A program made the translations under genes and the position numbers. Shown piece after piece: positions 37,782 through 50,121 of a stretch of 64,000 nucleotides of DNA. The stretch's first letter is position 1; each line of letters starts with the position of its first letter. Origin of the DNA: JAWKOK01 sp963765875 (GTDB lineage Bacteria > Chloroflexota > Anaerolineae > Caldilineales > Caldilineaceae); assembly GCA_963765875.1 (NCBI GenBank), contig CAVXYK010000025.1, positions 124,001 through 188,000 of the forward strand. Reading direction: 5' to 3'. The notes beneath the pieces are model-generated. The model did not search any database. It was not told the DNA's origin and saw only the letters and a list, made by a program, of their open reading frames with translations.

Positions 37782-40099
37782 TCAACTCCAATCTCTCGAT
37801 CCAGAAGCCGTCAGAAGCAATGGCTGACAGGACCAGGGCACCACCATCTTCCTCGCCGTCAGCCCCAGAGCATCCAACTCCACAATAACCTCGTTACCTT
37901 CAGGCGCTGATGGCAGGTCGATCTGCCCCACGTTGACATCAGCCTGAAACCCTGTGTTCGACGATAGGGTCGCCGATACGTCCGGCATTGTCCGGTAGCG
38001 GATGCGCAGACGAGCATCATCCGGCAGATGGCGGAGGATGAGTTCAGACGGAAGTTCGCTCAGCATTCGTCCGCTCGGGCCGTCTCCCATGTCAGCAAAA
38101 GGCCCCCAGTTTTCTGCGCCCAGCATCGGATAGGGGGCCGGCGCTGTCCGGTTCACTCTACCTTGTAGACCGTGATGCGGTCATCTTCGTAGAGCGGCGG
38201 CTGGCCTGCGAAGATCTCCTGGGCCAGAGCCGTTGTCACCTCACGTTCGTCCCCGCCCGGCATCTTATAGCGATCCAGCACAACAGTCTCCACGCCGGCG
38301 TCATGCAGCACAGTCTGCCCGACGGCTCCCACATCAATATCAAGATGTCCGGTCCCAGATGGCGAAAATGTTGGAGCACCGGCGCCCTTTCAGTCAGCGT
38401 CCGCGGATCGTCCCGACTGATGTAGGCAACAGTGAGCGGACGCTGGTGGACCGTCTGATAGAGCAGATAGCCCGGCCGATCATAGTTCATCGGCAGATTG
38501 AGAATGGCGCCATCGCCGGCCGCAAGCTCGTCGTAATAGGCCGGCGTATCAGGCCGGCTGAGCGGATAGGGAGCGACCCAGAATTCGGCCAGAACGATGG
38601 CCAGGACTACGGCAGCGGCAATGAGCCACGGCCCTCGCGGTTGACAGATAGCGTAGCAGGGCGGCCAACCCGATGCCTGCCAGCACGGCCATGCTCAACT
38701 GCACCATCAATGCGTAGCGACTCACACTGCGGGTCAGCCGGGCAATGGGCAGAAAATAGTTGAGAATGCCCAGCGGCGTGGCATGCCAGGTCACATCCTC
38801 TGAGATCGGAATATCCGCCCAGGTGATGTTAGCCGAAATGAACGACCGGCCCCAAAGCCAGCCCAAAGAAGACCAGAGCCGTGACAGCCCAAAATGCAGA
38901 GCGACGGGGTCGCGTCACAAGCCCGACAACTGCCAACGCAAGTACCAGGTAGCCAATGCTGATGGTCTTCTCGCTGACCGGCGCAATCTGATTGCCCATC
39001 CACTCAAAGCTCTCGGGCGGAAGAGCGTGTGCAGCCGATTGGGGACCAGAAAATCCATCACGCTGGCGCTGAGAATGTAGAGGTCAGACTGGGGCCGCAC
39101 CATGAACGAGTAGGCAACCGACTGGCGCACCATGGGCACGAGCCAAGGGCTGAGCACGATCAAGAAGATGATTCCGGCGATCACGGGCGGCGCCAGGAGA
39201 CGAATAAATCGCCAAGCGTTGCCGGCCAACGAGTGCAGTGCCCCTTCACCCTGCGCATTCACGAATCCAGGCAACGCAGCACTCGATGAACGAGCCAGAG
39301 CAACAGGAGGCCCGTAAAGATCAGCAGGTAGAATACGAAGTACCAGTCGCAGAGGCCCGTGAAGACCAAAAAGAGGCCGGCCATCAATGAATTGCGCAGC
39401 CACGGCCGTCCGCTGCGAACGGCCACAGTCGCCCGCAACAGATAGAGAATGTAGAAGGCGATCCATTGGAAGCTCATCACCTGCATGTGGCCGAGCAGAT
39501 GGGCCATATGGAAGGGCGAAAAAGTGAAGATGGAGCCGGCGACAAAAGCAGAAAGGGCGGGGATCAAGGATCGAAGATCGAAGATCGGATGGTCGGTCGG
39601 CTCTGAACCTGGTTGAAGCGTCTTGGCTCTCCGGCTTCCGTTCTTTGTTCTTCGCTCTTCGTTCCTCGCGTCAAGCACCCAGAAGCGTCAACAGAAAGAC
39701 GCCGTATCCGCCCACAGCCCAGCTGAAGAAGACGACGGCATTGTAGGCAGGTGATCAGCCCGGCGGTGAGCTGAATCGGCAGGGTCAGCAAGACCATTGA
39801 ATGGATTAAGCGTGTGGAAATAGAGGCCGACGCCAGTGGGGTAATAGAGCAGATCGGTGACCAGCGGGTTGCGCACCTGGTCGACCAGCGCAACCTTGAT
39901 CCACCACTGATTCCAGTAAGTTCTGCCAGCCGTCAAAGCCATCGCCCGGGATGGCAGTGCTCAGGTTCAACACAAGCGGCCACGTCATGATGACGGTCAG
40001 CAATGCGTAGCCGGACAGCACGGCCACATGCCACTTTGCGCTGAGCCGTGGCCCCGTTGCCGAAGATTTTTTTGTATTTGAATCCAATTGTCTAATCAT
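37782..40099 (-). pseudogene. Large polytopic membrane protein (GT-like), many indels
   Basis: It starts at 40099 with a short cytoplasmic tail, then HVAVLSGYALLTVIMTWPLV and ending the first loop with GDGFDGWQN. About ten hydrophobic helices follow in changing frames (FHMAHLLGHMQVMSFQWIAF, AGLFLVFTGLCDWYFVFYLL, VIAGIIFLIVLSPWLVPMVR, MAVLAGIGLAALLRYL). Then comes a soluble C-terminal domain (LILRHLPDDARLRIRYRTMP). The layout (short N-tail, Asp-containing first loop, PMVRQS loop, C-terminal periplasmic domain) fits YfhO-like or GT39/PMT-type glycosyltransferase-related membrane proteins. At least eight frame changes occur. A repeat-like insert lies near 39560-39670. The exact function is unknown. 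Confidence 0.6.
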
Positions 40100-40137
40100 C
40101 TATCGCCGTTTTCGGAAGTACAGTAGTTCACGAATTG

Positions 40138-40239
40138 TCATTCCGTTCACGTAGTGGGCGCAAAGCGCCATGACCGGAGGAAGAGGAATCTCGGGTTCGC
40201 CAAGGAGAGATTCCTCTTCGCTTCGCTCTGTCGGAATGA
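40138..40239. repeat. Intergenic REP-like palindrome
   Basis: Outer arms TCATTCCG/CGGAATGA enclose a perfect 13-bp inner pair (GAAGAGGAATCTC at 40180-40192 and GAGATTCCTCTTC at 40207-40219). This is a familiar dispersed palindrome type (rich in GGAATCTC/GAGATTCC). It lies upstream of the membrane-protein gene and within the 640-bp gap before lon; the rest of the gap shows no gene. Confidence 0.6.
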
Positions 40240-40735
40240 AAGTTGCGACCGAATCGGTAACTACTGAAGTACATTTGACGGAACCTGGCAATAGTGATCG
40301 ATTATAACACTGACCGAATACAGGTCAGGAAACCGGTTGTGGCTATCATTTCTCACGATACGCGTTAGTATTGCGTTAGAAGTAGCAAAGAAAGGCATTA
40401 GTTACGGGGTTTTCCTGCCGTTTCACCTGGGAAATACCGATCTATGTGGTAGAATTATTTGTTGCGGTTCTAGACGTTCTGGCATCGCAGAGCACCTGCT
40501 ATTTTGTCATGGTGACTGATGCGCTGCTTGAGAGGATTCTGTCATGAAGTATGCTTCTACCTAAGCCTGGGAATCTCTATCACTGCATAACCGGAAGATT
40601 TCGGTAATCTTCATCTAACGAACTATCGTAATTTGGGTGAGCTTCACCTCTCCAGTGAATACGGCACTAACAATTCGGTTCCGTTGACGCTGACTCGTGT
40701 GAGGAAGACCTGTATCAGATTGGAACAGATCCTTT

Positions 40736-43322
<2,587 letters not shown>

Positions 43323-43361
43323 GCCCGGCTTCGTCCGGTTGGAGACAAGGAATTACTAATC

Positions 43362-44852
43362 ATGAAGATTCGCCAGAGCAAGGGACTTACATTTGACGAC
43401 GTGCTGCTTGTACCCAAGCGATCGCATGTCGCCTCTCGCAGTGATGTGGACACCGCCACCCGGTTGACGCCCTCCATCCGCCTCAACATCCCGGTCATCA
43501 GTGCCAACATGGACACCGTCACCGAGGCGGCCATGGCCATTGCCATGGCGCGCACCGGCGGAATCGGCATTTTGCATCGCTTCATGACAACCGAGATGCA
43601 GGTCAGACAAGTGAGCAAGGTCAAGCGTGCTCAGGGCTTCGTGGTCAAAGACCCCTATACAGTCTCAGAAAATGCGCCCCTCACCGAAGCCGTGCGCCTG
43701 ATGAACCGGCGCGATGTCGGCGGTCTGGTCATCACCAACGCCGAGAACAAGCTCATCGGCATGATCACCCAGCGCGACATCCTGCTGGCCTACAACGGCG
43801 ACACGCTGGTGCGCGATGCCATGACACCCTATGACGAGATCGTCAGCGTCGGCCCGGATGTGACGCCGGAAATCGCTCGCGCCGTGCTCTATGAACATCG
43901 GCTGGAGAAGCTGCCGATTGTCGACGCAGAGGGCAATCTGGTCGGTCTGGTCACAGCGCAAGATGTGATCAAGGCCGAACAGTACCCGCACGCCGCCACT
44001 GATGACCGCGGACACCTACGTGTCGGCGCGGCCATCGGCGTCAAGGATGAAGATCTGGATCGGGCCGGCGCGCTGCTTGATGCCGGATGCGATGTGCTTG
44101 TGCTGGACATTGCCCATGGCCATGCCGATCACTGCATCGGCATGGTGCAGCGATTGCGCCGCGAATATCCGCAAGCCCAGATCATCGCCGGCAACGTGGC
44201 CTCCAAGGACGGAGCGCGTGAGCTGGCCGAGGCCGGAGCCGACGCCATTAAAGTCGGCATTGGACCCGGCTCCATCTGCACGACACGCATCGTCACCGGC
44301 TTTGGCGTGCCCCAATTGACAGCCATCATGGATTCCGCAGAGGGTCTGCGCGAGGCCGGGCTAGACCTCCCCATTATCGCCGACGGCGGCGTCAAGACGT
44401 CGGGCGATATGGTCAAGGCGTTGGCCGCCGGCGCCAGTTCAGTCATGATCGGCAGTCTCTTCGCAGGCTGCGAAGAAGCGCCCGGCTCGCCCGTAATCCG
44501 CAACGGTCAGAAGGTCAAGGTCGTGCGCGGCATGGCCTCTCTCGGTGCGGCCATGGGACGGCGTGCCGCTGAGCAAGCGGGCGGCGGTCAGGAAGCCGAC
44601 AAGAGTGCTGAAGACGAGAGCGCCGAGGACCAGAGCGATTGGGACAAGGTCGTGCCCGAGGGCGTCGAAGCGGTGGTTCCCTATCGTGGCCACGTACACG
44701 AAATCCTCTATCAGATGGTCGGTGGCCTGCGCTCGGGCCTCAGCTACGGTGGAGCGAGCACCCTCACCCAGCTACAGGAAGAGGCCGAGTTCATTGAGAT
44801 CTCGCCTGCCGGCATTCGTGAGAGCGGCTCGCATGATGTGAGTCGGGTGTAG
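43362..44852 (+). CDS. guaB: IMP dehydrogenase
   Basis: The 496-residue enzyme has the N-terminal GLTFDDVLLVPKRSHV, two CBS domains (about residues 95-205), and the barrel with DVLVLDIAHGHADHCIGMV. The active-site loop is VGIGPGSICTTRIVTGFG (catalytic Cys), followed by LPIIADGGVKTSGDMVKALA and the flap VPYRGHVHEILYQMVGGLRS. A short Glu/Asp/Ser-rich insert (GGGQEADKSAEDESAEDQSD) lies in the flap region between MGRRAAEQA and the conserved VPEGVEA. IMPDH converts IMP to XMP with NAD+, the rate-limiting step of GMP synthesis. It is intact and lies 40 bp after lon. An ATG with AAGGAA upstream is the start. Confidence 0.97.
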   Translation: MKIRQSKGLTFDDVLLVPKRSHVASRSDVDTATRLTPSIRLNIPVISANMDTVTEAAMAIAMARTGGIGILHRFMTTEMQVRQVSKVKRAQGFVVKDPYTVSENAPLTEAVRLMNRRDVGGLVITNAENKLIGMITQRDILLAYNGDTLVRDAMTPYDEIVSVGPDVTPEIARAVLYEHRLEKLPIVDAEGNLVGLVTAQDVIKAEQYPHAATDDRGHLRVGAAIGVKDEDLDRAGALLDAGCDVLVLDIAHGHADHCIGMVQRLRREYPQAQIIAGNVASKDGARELAEAGADAIKVGIGPGSICTTRIVTGFGVPQLTAIMDSAEGLREAGLDLPIIADGGVKTSGDMVKALAAGASSVMIGSLFAGCEEAPGSPVIRNGQKVKVVRGMASLGAAMGRRAAEQAGGGQEADKSAEDESAEDQSDWDKVVPEGVEAVVPYRGHVHEILYQMVGGLRSGLSYGGASTLTQLQEEAEFIEISPAGIRESGSHDVSRV

Positions 44853-44856
44853 GGAT

Positions 44857-45009
44857 TTGTCACAGATTTCCACGGATAAAAAAGGATAGGGCACAGATTG
44901 TTCCGTAGTTACTTCGGCTCATTGGGATCTCAGGGGGTTGACACGTTACTTCAATGACACCAAGAGCATCTGTGGGTATCAGGATTTTATCTGTGGCAAT
45001 CTGTGACAA
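44857..45009. repeat. Intergenic dyad repeat, CACAGAT family
   Basis: A perfect 12-bp inverted repeat (TTGTCACAGATT at 44857-44868 and AATCTGTGACAA at 44998-45009) encloses further CACAGAT and ATCTGTGG copies. It is related to the element at 26783-26896. Just after it (45030-45065) short direct repeats of TTGACAATTGACC type precede the beta-glucosidase gene. Confidence 0.65.
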
Positions 45010-45082
45010 GTTTTTTCGAAGCCGAACCCTTGACAATTGACCGTTGACAATCCACAATTGACCATCTTTTTTTGGAGGAAAA

Positions 45083-46448
45083 ATGAGCGAGGTTATCCGA
45101 TTCCCGGACGGTTTTCTCTGGGGAACCGCTACCTCATCCTATCAGATCGAGGGCGCGTGGCAGGAGGACGGCAAAGGCGAGTCGATCTGGGATCGATTTG
45201 CGCATACGCCGGGCAATGTGATCGACGGCTCCAATGGCGATGTCGCCTGCGATCACTACCGCCGTTGGCAGGATGACATTGGGCTGATGCAGTCGATGGG
45301 CCTGGAAGCCTATCGCTTCTCGATTGCGTGGCCGCGGATTCTGCCGCAAGGCACAGGTGCGATCAACCAGGCCGGACTCGATTTCTACAGCCGGCTTGTC
45401 GATGGGCTGTTGGCGGCAGATATCACGCCCTTTGTCACGCTCTACCACTGGGATCTACCCCAGGCCATTCAGGATCAAGGTGGTTGGCCATCACGCGATA
45501 GCGTCGAGGCCTTTGTCGAATATGCCGATGTTGTCAGTCGCCATCTCGGCGATCGGGTGACCAACTGGATCACCCACAACGAGCCCTGGTGCATCGCCTT
45601 CCTCAGCCACCAGATCGGCGAACATGCGCCGGGTTGGAAGGACTGGACTGCGGCCATCAAGGCATCGCACCACGTGCTGCTCTCCCACGGCAAGGCTGTG
45701 CCGGTCATCCGGGCCAATCAGCCCTGAGGCCGAAGTAGGCATCACGCTCAACTTCACCTACTATGATGCGGCCTCAGGCAGTCCGGCAGATCTAGCTGCG
45801 CAGCGCAATGCTGACGGCTACTTCAATCGCTGGTTCCTGGATCCGGTTTACGGTCGCCACTATCCGGCCGACATGGTCGCCGGCTACATCGAGGCGGGTT
45901 TTCTGCCCGACGGTCTAGACTTTGTTGAAGACGGCGACATGGAAGCCATCGCAGTGAAGACCGACTTTCTGGGCGTCAACTACTACACACGCGAGATCGT
46001 ACGTGACGAAGAAGCGCTGAACAATGCGCCCCAGACGGTCTTCGGCGCGCCGGCCGATGAGCACACGGAAATGGACTGGGAAGTCTATCCGGATGGGCTC
46101 TACAGTTTGCTCAATCGGCTCCATTTCGACTACCGAGTGCCAAAGCTCTATGTCACAGAGAACGGCGCCAGCTACTCCGATGGCCCTGACGCCGATGGTG
46201 AGATCCATGACCAGCGACGGCTGGACTATCTGCGCGATCACTTCACGGCAGCCCATCGGGCCATCCAGAATGGCGTGCCGCTGGCCGGCTACTTTGTCTG
46301 GTCGTTCATGGACAACTTCGAATGGGCCAAAGGCTATCAACAGCGCTTCGGCATCGTTTGGGTCGACTACGAGACTCAGGAACGGATGTTGAAGGCGAGC
46401 GCGCGATGGTACAAGGGTGTGATTGCTGCGAATGGGTATGATGGGTAG
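45083..46448 (+). CDS. GH1 family beta-glucosidase (one frameshift)
   Basis: The N-terminal signature is FPDGFLWGTATSSYQIEGAW. The acid/base Glu lies in NWITHNEPWCIAFLSHQIGE and the nucleophile Glu in PKLYVTENGASYSD. The C-terminus has GYFVWSFMDNFEWAKGYQQR. The length of about 455 residues is normal for GH1. An extra base near 45719 splits the gene; removing it gives RANSPEAEVGITLNFTYYD. The enzyme hydrolyses beta-linked glucosides (cellobiose and similar) in the cytoplasm, since no signal peptide is present. GGAGG lies eight bases before the start. Confidence 0.92.
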
Positions 46449-46494
46449 TTAGGGATTGGGGATCGGGATCGGATGTAGATACCCCATTCCGTGG

Positions 46495-46515
46495 GGGCGA
46501 CCCTTGTGGTCGCCC
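46495..46515. repeat. Short palindromic repeat GGGCGACC/GGTCGCCC
   Basis: An 8-bp perfect stem with a 5-base loop lies between the convergent GH1 and glycosylase genes. The same core (GACGACCCTTGTGGT) recurs at 47222-47240, so it belongs to a dispersed family. Confidence 0.6.
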
Positions 46516-46541
46516 GTGAATCCCCATAACTACGCCGTCGC

Positions 46542-47174
46542 CTAACGCGCCGACAGGTAGTGGTGCCAGAGGATGCGGGCGGCAACCGCACGCCAGGGAC
46601 GCCACGGCTCGGCCAGAGCGACCATCTCATCGGCGGTGGGCCGCTGCGGCAACCGCTTCAGCTCTTGCACGGCGATGACCAGCGCCAGATCGCCGACTGG
46701 CCAGATATCAGGTCGACGCAGGGCCATGAGCAGATAGACCTGGGCGCTCCAAGGACCGATGCCCTTAACCTGCAACAGCTCACGATAGGCGTCTTCCTCC
46801 GGCGCCTCAGTCAGGCTGTCCAAATTGAGGCGGCCGTCAAGCAGATGTGCAGCCAGGCCTCGGGCATAGCCTGTCTTCTGCCGGCTGAAACCAATGGCCC
46901 GCATGGTCTCATCGTCGAGGGCCAACAATGATCTCGGCGTCAAAGGTCCAGTTGCCGTCACCAAGCGATCGTAGGCGGCCCGGGCCGATGCCAGCGAGAC
47001 CTGTTGCTCCAAGATGATGAGAACCAGCGTGGGAAAGCCGGGATCTCTTGTCCAGAACGGTGGCGGGCCGTGGCGCTCAACCACCAGCGACAGATCACCA
47101 TCCAGAGCGGTTAGCTTGGAGACGGCAACGGCGAAGTGCGGTTCAGTGAGCGCAGACTGATGTTTTTGGGTCAT
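46542..47174 (-). CDS. DNA-3-methyladenine glycosylase II (AlkA/HhH-GPD)
   Basis: The 210-residue protein has the HhH-GPD fold: LVLIILEQQVSLASARAAYD, the helix-hairpin-helix LLQVKGIGPWSAQVYLLMAL, then the catalytic Asp in RRPDIWPVGDLALVIAV, and WRPWRAVAARILWHHY. It removes alkylated purines from DNA in base-excision repair. It lacks the N-terminal AlkA subdomain and corresponds to the short form of the family. A second alkylation repair gene (alkD-like) is at 61076. It is intact and ends before the repeat that separates it from GH1. Confidence 0.9.
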   Translation of the reverse strand: MTQKHQSALTEPHFAVAVSKLTALDGDLSLVVERHGPPPFWTRDPGFPTLVLIILEQQVSLASARAAYDRLVTATGPLTPRSLLALDDETMRAIGFSRQKTGYARGLAAHLLDGRLNLDSLTEAPEEDAYRELLQVKGIGPWSAQVYLLMALRRPDIWPVGDLALVIAVQELKRLPQRPTADEMVALAEPWRPWRAVAARILWHHYLSAR

Positions 47175-47219
47175 GGCGTACCCCTATTTATACCAATTAG
47201 TCGGTCAATAATCGCTTAT

Positions 47220-47282
47220 CGTAGGGACGACCCTTGTGGTAATCCGGTGTGGCGAGCAGGCGACCGTAAGGGCCGCCCTACG
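47220..47282. repeat. Intergenic palindromic repeat
   Basis: Outer CGTAGGG/CCCTACG arms enclose GACGACCCTTGTGGT, the core shared with 46495-46515. The rest of the 47180-47620 gap contains another hairpin (GCCGATC/GATCGGC near 47386-47412) and no convincing gene. Confidence 0.6.
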
Positions 47283-47625
47283 AACTCATGGTTCATAAAT
47301 GGGCAAACAAAATAAGTTGATGGCGTAGTTTATGTAGAGACATAGCATTCCGCACAACTTTGCGAGATCTCGTAAAACGAAAGCCGATCCACCCGGATGA
47401 GATCGGCCTTGTTGACTGATTATGTAGAGGGGACTAGCCCATTCCTAGAATCCTTTTCAGAATGTGGTTGATGCTTCTCGATTTGGAATCGCCTAATTAG
47501 AGAACGATTCGGCGGGGAATGCCATGTCCCTACGGGTTCAACTCATCTTGTTTGCGAAGCAGGCGCAAAACGCCAACACATCAAAATCATAGTTGGTGAA
47601 TGGGAAAACTGTATGACAAAAAACA

Positions 47626-47654
47626 GGGCCGATTCCCAGGGTGGGAATCGGCCC
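47626..47654 (-). terminator. Terminator of the phasin-like gene
   Basis: A perfect 13-bp stem (GGGCCGATTCCCA with its complement) is followed on the minus strand by TG and a six-base T-run. It lies about 55 bp after the stop of the gene. Confidence 0.85.
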
Positions 47655-47709
47655 CGTTGAGCGGCCTAGGTTTCGGAAGAGACCTTGCCGCGTTCGTGCA
47701 ACGACATTC

Positions 47710-48324
47710 CTATGCAGCCACAGCTTCTTCACTCTCCATGGCATCCAGGCGGATATCGGTTTCGCGCAGAACGGTCACGCGCTTCTTGGTACCGGCCTCG
47801 TAGGCCCGGACCGTCTTCAGCGCTTCTTCGTCCAGCCCATCAAGCTTGTCGACGATCTCTTTGGCCGTCATCTCATCATAGTTTGAAAAAGGCTCTACTA
47901 ATGCGCCAAGCTCTTCCTTGACCTCGATGACGGTGGCCGTCACTTCGCTGCGGGAGAATCCGACACGAGACAGGATCTTCTCGAGCTCACTCTCCATGGA
48001 CTTGGTGTTGTCGGTGATCTTGCCCGAAACGCCCTCGACCTGGCTGTTAACCCGGTCGGCGACCTTCTTCACCTCATCAGTGGCCTGGCTTGTATAGTTC
48101 TCAAGCTGACCATTCAGATCGCGCACAATATCTTCGCCGCGGAGCTCGGCCCTGTCTATCAGGTCCTTGCCCATCTCAATAGCATCCATTGCGAAATCGT
48201 ACCCAAGCCCCCAAAACCCGATATAGGTGAGCAGCGTCTTGTTGCCCATCGACTGTACCTGCTGAGCGCTATCGGTCACCTGCTCCTGAACGTTGCGCAA
48301 ATTCACATCCATCTTGACATCCAT
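47710..48324 (-). CDS. Phasin-like amphipathic coiled-coil protein
   Basis: The start at 48324 is chosen because GAAGGAG lies nine bases upstream. The 204-residue product is almost wholly helical. Its N-terminus is amphipathic (VNLRNVQEQVTDSAQQVQSM), with a weakly hydrophobic LLTYIGFWGLGYDFAMDAIE. Long coiled-coil stretches with Lys/Asp/Glu follow, and the C-terminal pattern is YDEMTAKEIVDKLDGLDEEA, LKTVRAYEAGTKKRVTVL. That last segment is a small helical domain often found at the end of phasin-like and chromosome-associated proteins (Y..LT..EI...L.GLD..EL..V..YE....R.TVL). A role on storage granules (the window also encodes WS/DGAT) is an inference. It has a strong promoter with two operator-like palindromes. 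Confidence 0.7.
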   Translation of the reverse strand: MDVKMDVNLRNVQEQVTDSAQQVQSMGNKTLLTYIGFWGLGYDFAMDAIEMGKDLIDRAELRGEDIVRDLNGQLENYTSQATDEVKKVADRVNSQVEGVSGKITDNTKSMESELEKILSRVGFSRSEVTATVIEVKEELGALVEPFSNYDEMTAKEIVDKLDGLDEEALKTVRAYEAGTKKRVTVLRETDIRLDAMESEEAVAA

Positions 48325-48432
48325 TATGTTGCTCCTTCGTTCTATTGACTCAATCGGTCCGATCAGTTCGGTCACTTTTCGTGTTGTTCAATCAAGTATT
48401 GCACCTGATCGAACACTGTATCAAACACCGTG

Positions 48433-48481
48433 ACGCATTGCGTTACAATTACAGTATAACGCAGTGCGTCAGAGCTGTCAA
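48433..48481 (-). promoter_or_regulatory. Sigma-70 promoter with two palindromic operators
   Basis: On the minus strand TTGACA (48476-48481) and TATACT (48453-48458) are separated by exactly 17 bp. One 11-bp palindrome, ACGCACTGCGT, lies in the spacer (48459-48469). A second, ACGCAATGCGT, lies just downstream of the -10 box (48433-48443). Together they form a larger dyad around the -10 box, the layout expected for a dimeric repressor (for example TetR type). The phasin-like gene starts about 110 bp downstream; a further dyad (TGTTCAATCA/TGATCGAACA, 48386-48418) lies in its leader. Confidence 0.75.
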
Positions 48482-48660
48482 GACGCACACGCGATTGTCG
48501 GTGCAATCCATAAATGACCCGGAACAATTGTTGGCGATTCCATTCGAGCACATGTATAGTGTGCTCTGTTGAGCATTGCCGGACGCCAGGTTGAAAACCA
48601 TCAACAGGGCGTACCGAGTCTAAATCCAAGGCAGTCCAGAACGCATAACAGGTCTACACA

Positions 48661-49131
48661 ATGAACGCCATATTGTTTGTTTGCACGGCGAACCGCATTC
48701 GCTCTCCCTTGTGTGAATACCTATTTCGCCGCCAGTTGACGGAGCTTGGCGAGAAGCTAGAAGATTGGCAGATTGACAGCGCAGGGACATGGACCCATTC
48801 CGGCCTGCCGGTGATGCCTCTTGCACTAGAGGCTGGTTCAGAGATCGGACTGGACCTGTCGCAGCACCGCTCAAAGACGATCGATGATGTTGCGTTGGAT
48901 AGATATCAATTGATTATCACGATGTCGAGTGGTCATCGAGACGCGATAACAACAGAGTTTCCGGACGTTGCCTCCCGCGTCACACAGATTAGCCGACTTG
49001 CGCAGGACATGGATTACGATGTGGCAGATCCCATCGGAGGACCACTGCCGGCCTATCGAAATACGGCAAAACAGCTCGCGCAGATGATTTCGCTTGCTGC
49101 ACCAACAATCATAGAGAAGTTCGACGCTTAA
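48661..49131 (+). CDS. Low-molecular-weight protein tyrosine phosphatase
   Basis: The 156-residue protein begins NAILFVCTANRIRSPLCEYL, with the P-loop CX5R(S). Later it has the catalytic Asp in YDVADPIGGPLPAYRNTAKQ. It dephosphorylates phosphotyrosine. Such phosphatases usually pair with BY-kinases of polysaccharide export, and one (Wzc-like) lies at 54888-56590 on the opposite strand; the two flank the lasso cluster. A direct link with the lasso genes cannot be excluded, as the gap to B1 is only about 160 bp. I see no strong ribosome-binding site at the start. Confidence 0.88.
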   Translation: MNAILFVCTANRIRSPLCEYLFRRQLTELGEKLEDWQIDSAGTWTHSGLPVMPLALEAGSEIGLDLSQHRSKTIDDVALDRYQLIITMSSGHRDAITTEFPDVASRVTQISRLAQDMDYDVADPIGGPLPAYRNTAKQLAQMISLAAPTIIEKFDA

Positions 49132-49289
49132 CTAGGTGATCGCTGAGATTTTGTTGAACAGCCTACTAGAAATGACAGGTTTACAGATTGGGTAAACAAC
49201 CGTAGAATCGAGGCAATTATGCAGCGCTCATTCTGCATGTCTCGATATCAGTCTTGTGTAGCAAAGCCACGAAAATTGGAGGTAGGACT

Positions 49290-49583
49290 GTGGAGGTCGA
49301 TTTCACTCAACAAGTGAGTGCCCCGGACGATGTACTCCTACGAGTGCTTGATGGCGAGGCCGTGATTCTGAATCTAGAGTCGGAGTCATACTTTGGGCTG
49401 GACGAAGTGGGCACGCGCATGTTCACATTGCTGACCGAGTCGGCATCCATCCAGACGGCGTACGACGTTCTAATAAACGAATACGAAGTCGAACCAGCCC
49501 AGTTGAAGGCTGATTTGACTGAACTGATCTGCAAGCTCTCCGAGAACGGCCTGGTGACCATAGAGAATGGACAAGCGGTCTAG
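49290..49583 (+). CDS. PqqD-family lasso peptide B1 protein (RRE)
   Basis: GTG 49290 has GGAGGTAGG upstream and is preferred over a frame from 49254. The 97-residue protein has a beta-hairpin then helices: DDVLLRVLDGEAVILNLESE, YFGLDEVGTRMFTLLTE, then a C-terminal helix (LKADLTELICKLSENGLVTI). This is the PqqD-like RiPP recognition element. It binds the precursor's leader peptide and presents it to the B2 protease. Its stop overlaps the B2 start by 17 bp, so they are translationally coupled. Confidence 0.92.
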   Translation: MEVDFTQQVSAPDDVLLRVLDGEAVILNLESESYFGLDEVGTRMFTLLTESASIQTAYDVLINEYEVEPAQLKADLTELICKLSENGLVTIENGQAV

Positions 49584-50034
49584 GTTGCGTAAGCTAAGTG
49601 AGTTGACAGCAAGCGATTGGAGAACGTTGATGACGGCCATATTGCTGCTGCCGTTGATCGATGCCGGACTACGGATCTGGGGTTTTCGGCGTGTCTATTC
49701 CGCACTCGAATCACTATCCGTACCACGCTCCGCTCGCACTCAGCCAATCCCCGATGCTGACATTGGCCAGATGGTTCGGCTGGTGGATGTGGCGGCCAAT
49801 CGCGGCCCGGTGCGCGTCACCTGCCTGCGGCGTTCGTTGGCAGCCTGGTGGCTTCTGCGTCGACATGGTGTGATTTCGGAGATCCAAATCGGCGTACGTC
49901 GTCGGGACGGAGCATTCGAGGCTCACGCCTGGGTCGAACGTGACGGCATCGTGCTCAATGACCGCGCTGATATTGGTCTTGACTTCGCAACACTAGCGTC
50001 GCCGGAGTCGATTGAACGAATGCACTGGGACTAG
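49567..50034 (+). CDS. Lasso peptide biosynthesis B2 leader peptidase
   Basis: The 155-residue transglutaminase-like cysteine protease has an N-terminal hydrophobic segment (TLMTAILLLPLIDAGLRIWG). The catalytic Cys is in VTCLRRSLAAWWLLRRHGV, the His in DGAFEAHAWVERDG, and the Asp in VLNDRADI. It cuts the leader from the precursor at the Thr-containing site. Together with B1 it forms the split B enzyme found in most lasso clusters outside Proteobacteria. Its stop is 88 bp before the cyclase gene. Confidence 0.93.
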   Translation: MDKRSRLRKLSELTASDWRTLMTAILLLPLIDAGLRIWGFRRVYSALESLSVPRSARTQPIPDADIGQMVRLVDVAANRGPVRVTCLRRSLAAWWLLRRHGVISEIQIGVRRRDGAFEAHAWVERDGIVLNDRADIGLDFATLASPESIERMHWD

Positions 50035-50121
50035 GGAGGACGTCGAGTCATTTGCCTGCAAAGCCGTCGCAATGCAAGCCTTATGTCAATTTGGCCGAAA
50101 CGAAACAAGGATCCGAAGCCG

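Noticed and set aside
49203..49313. A short frame before B1 considered as a lasso precursor (MQRSFCMSRYQSC...)
   Set aside because: It lacks the YxxP motif, the Thr at -2 and a suitable core. The frame at 52164 fits every criterion.
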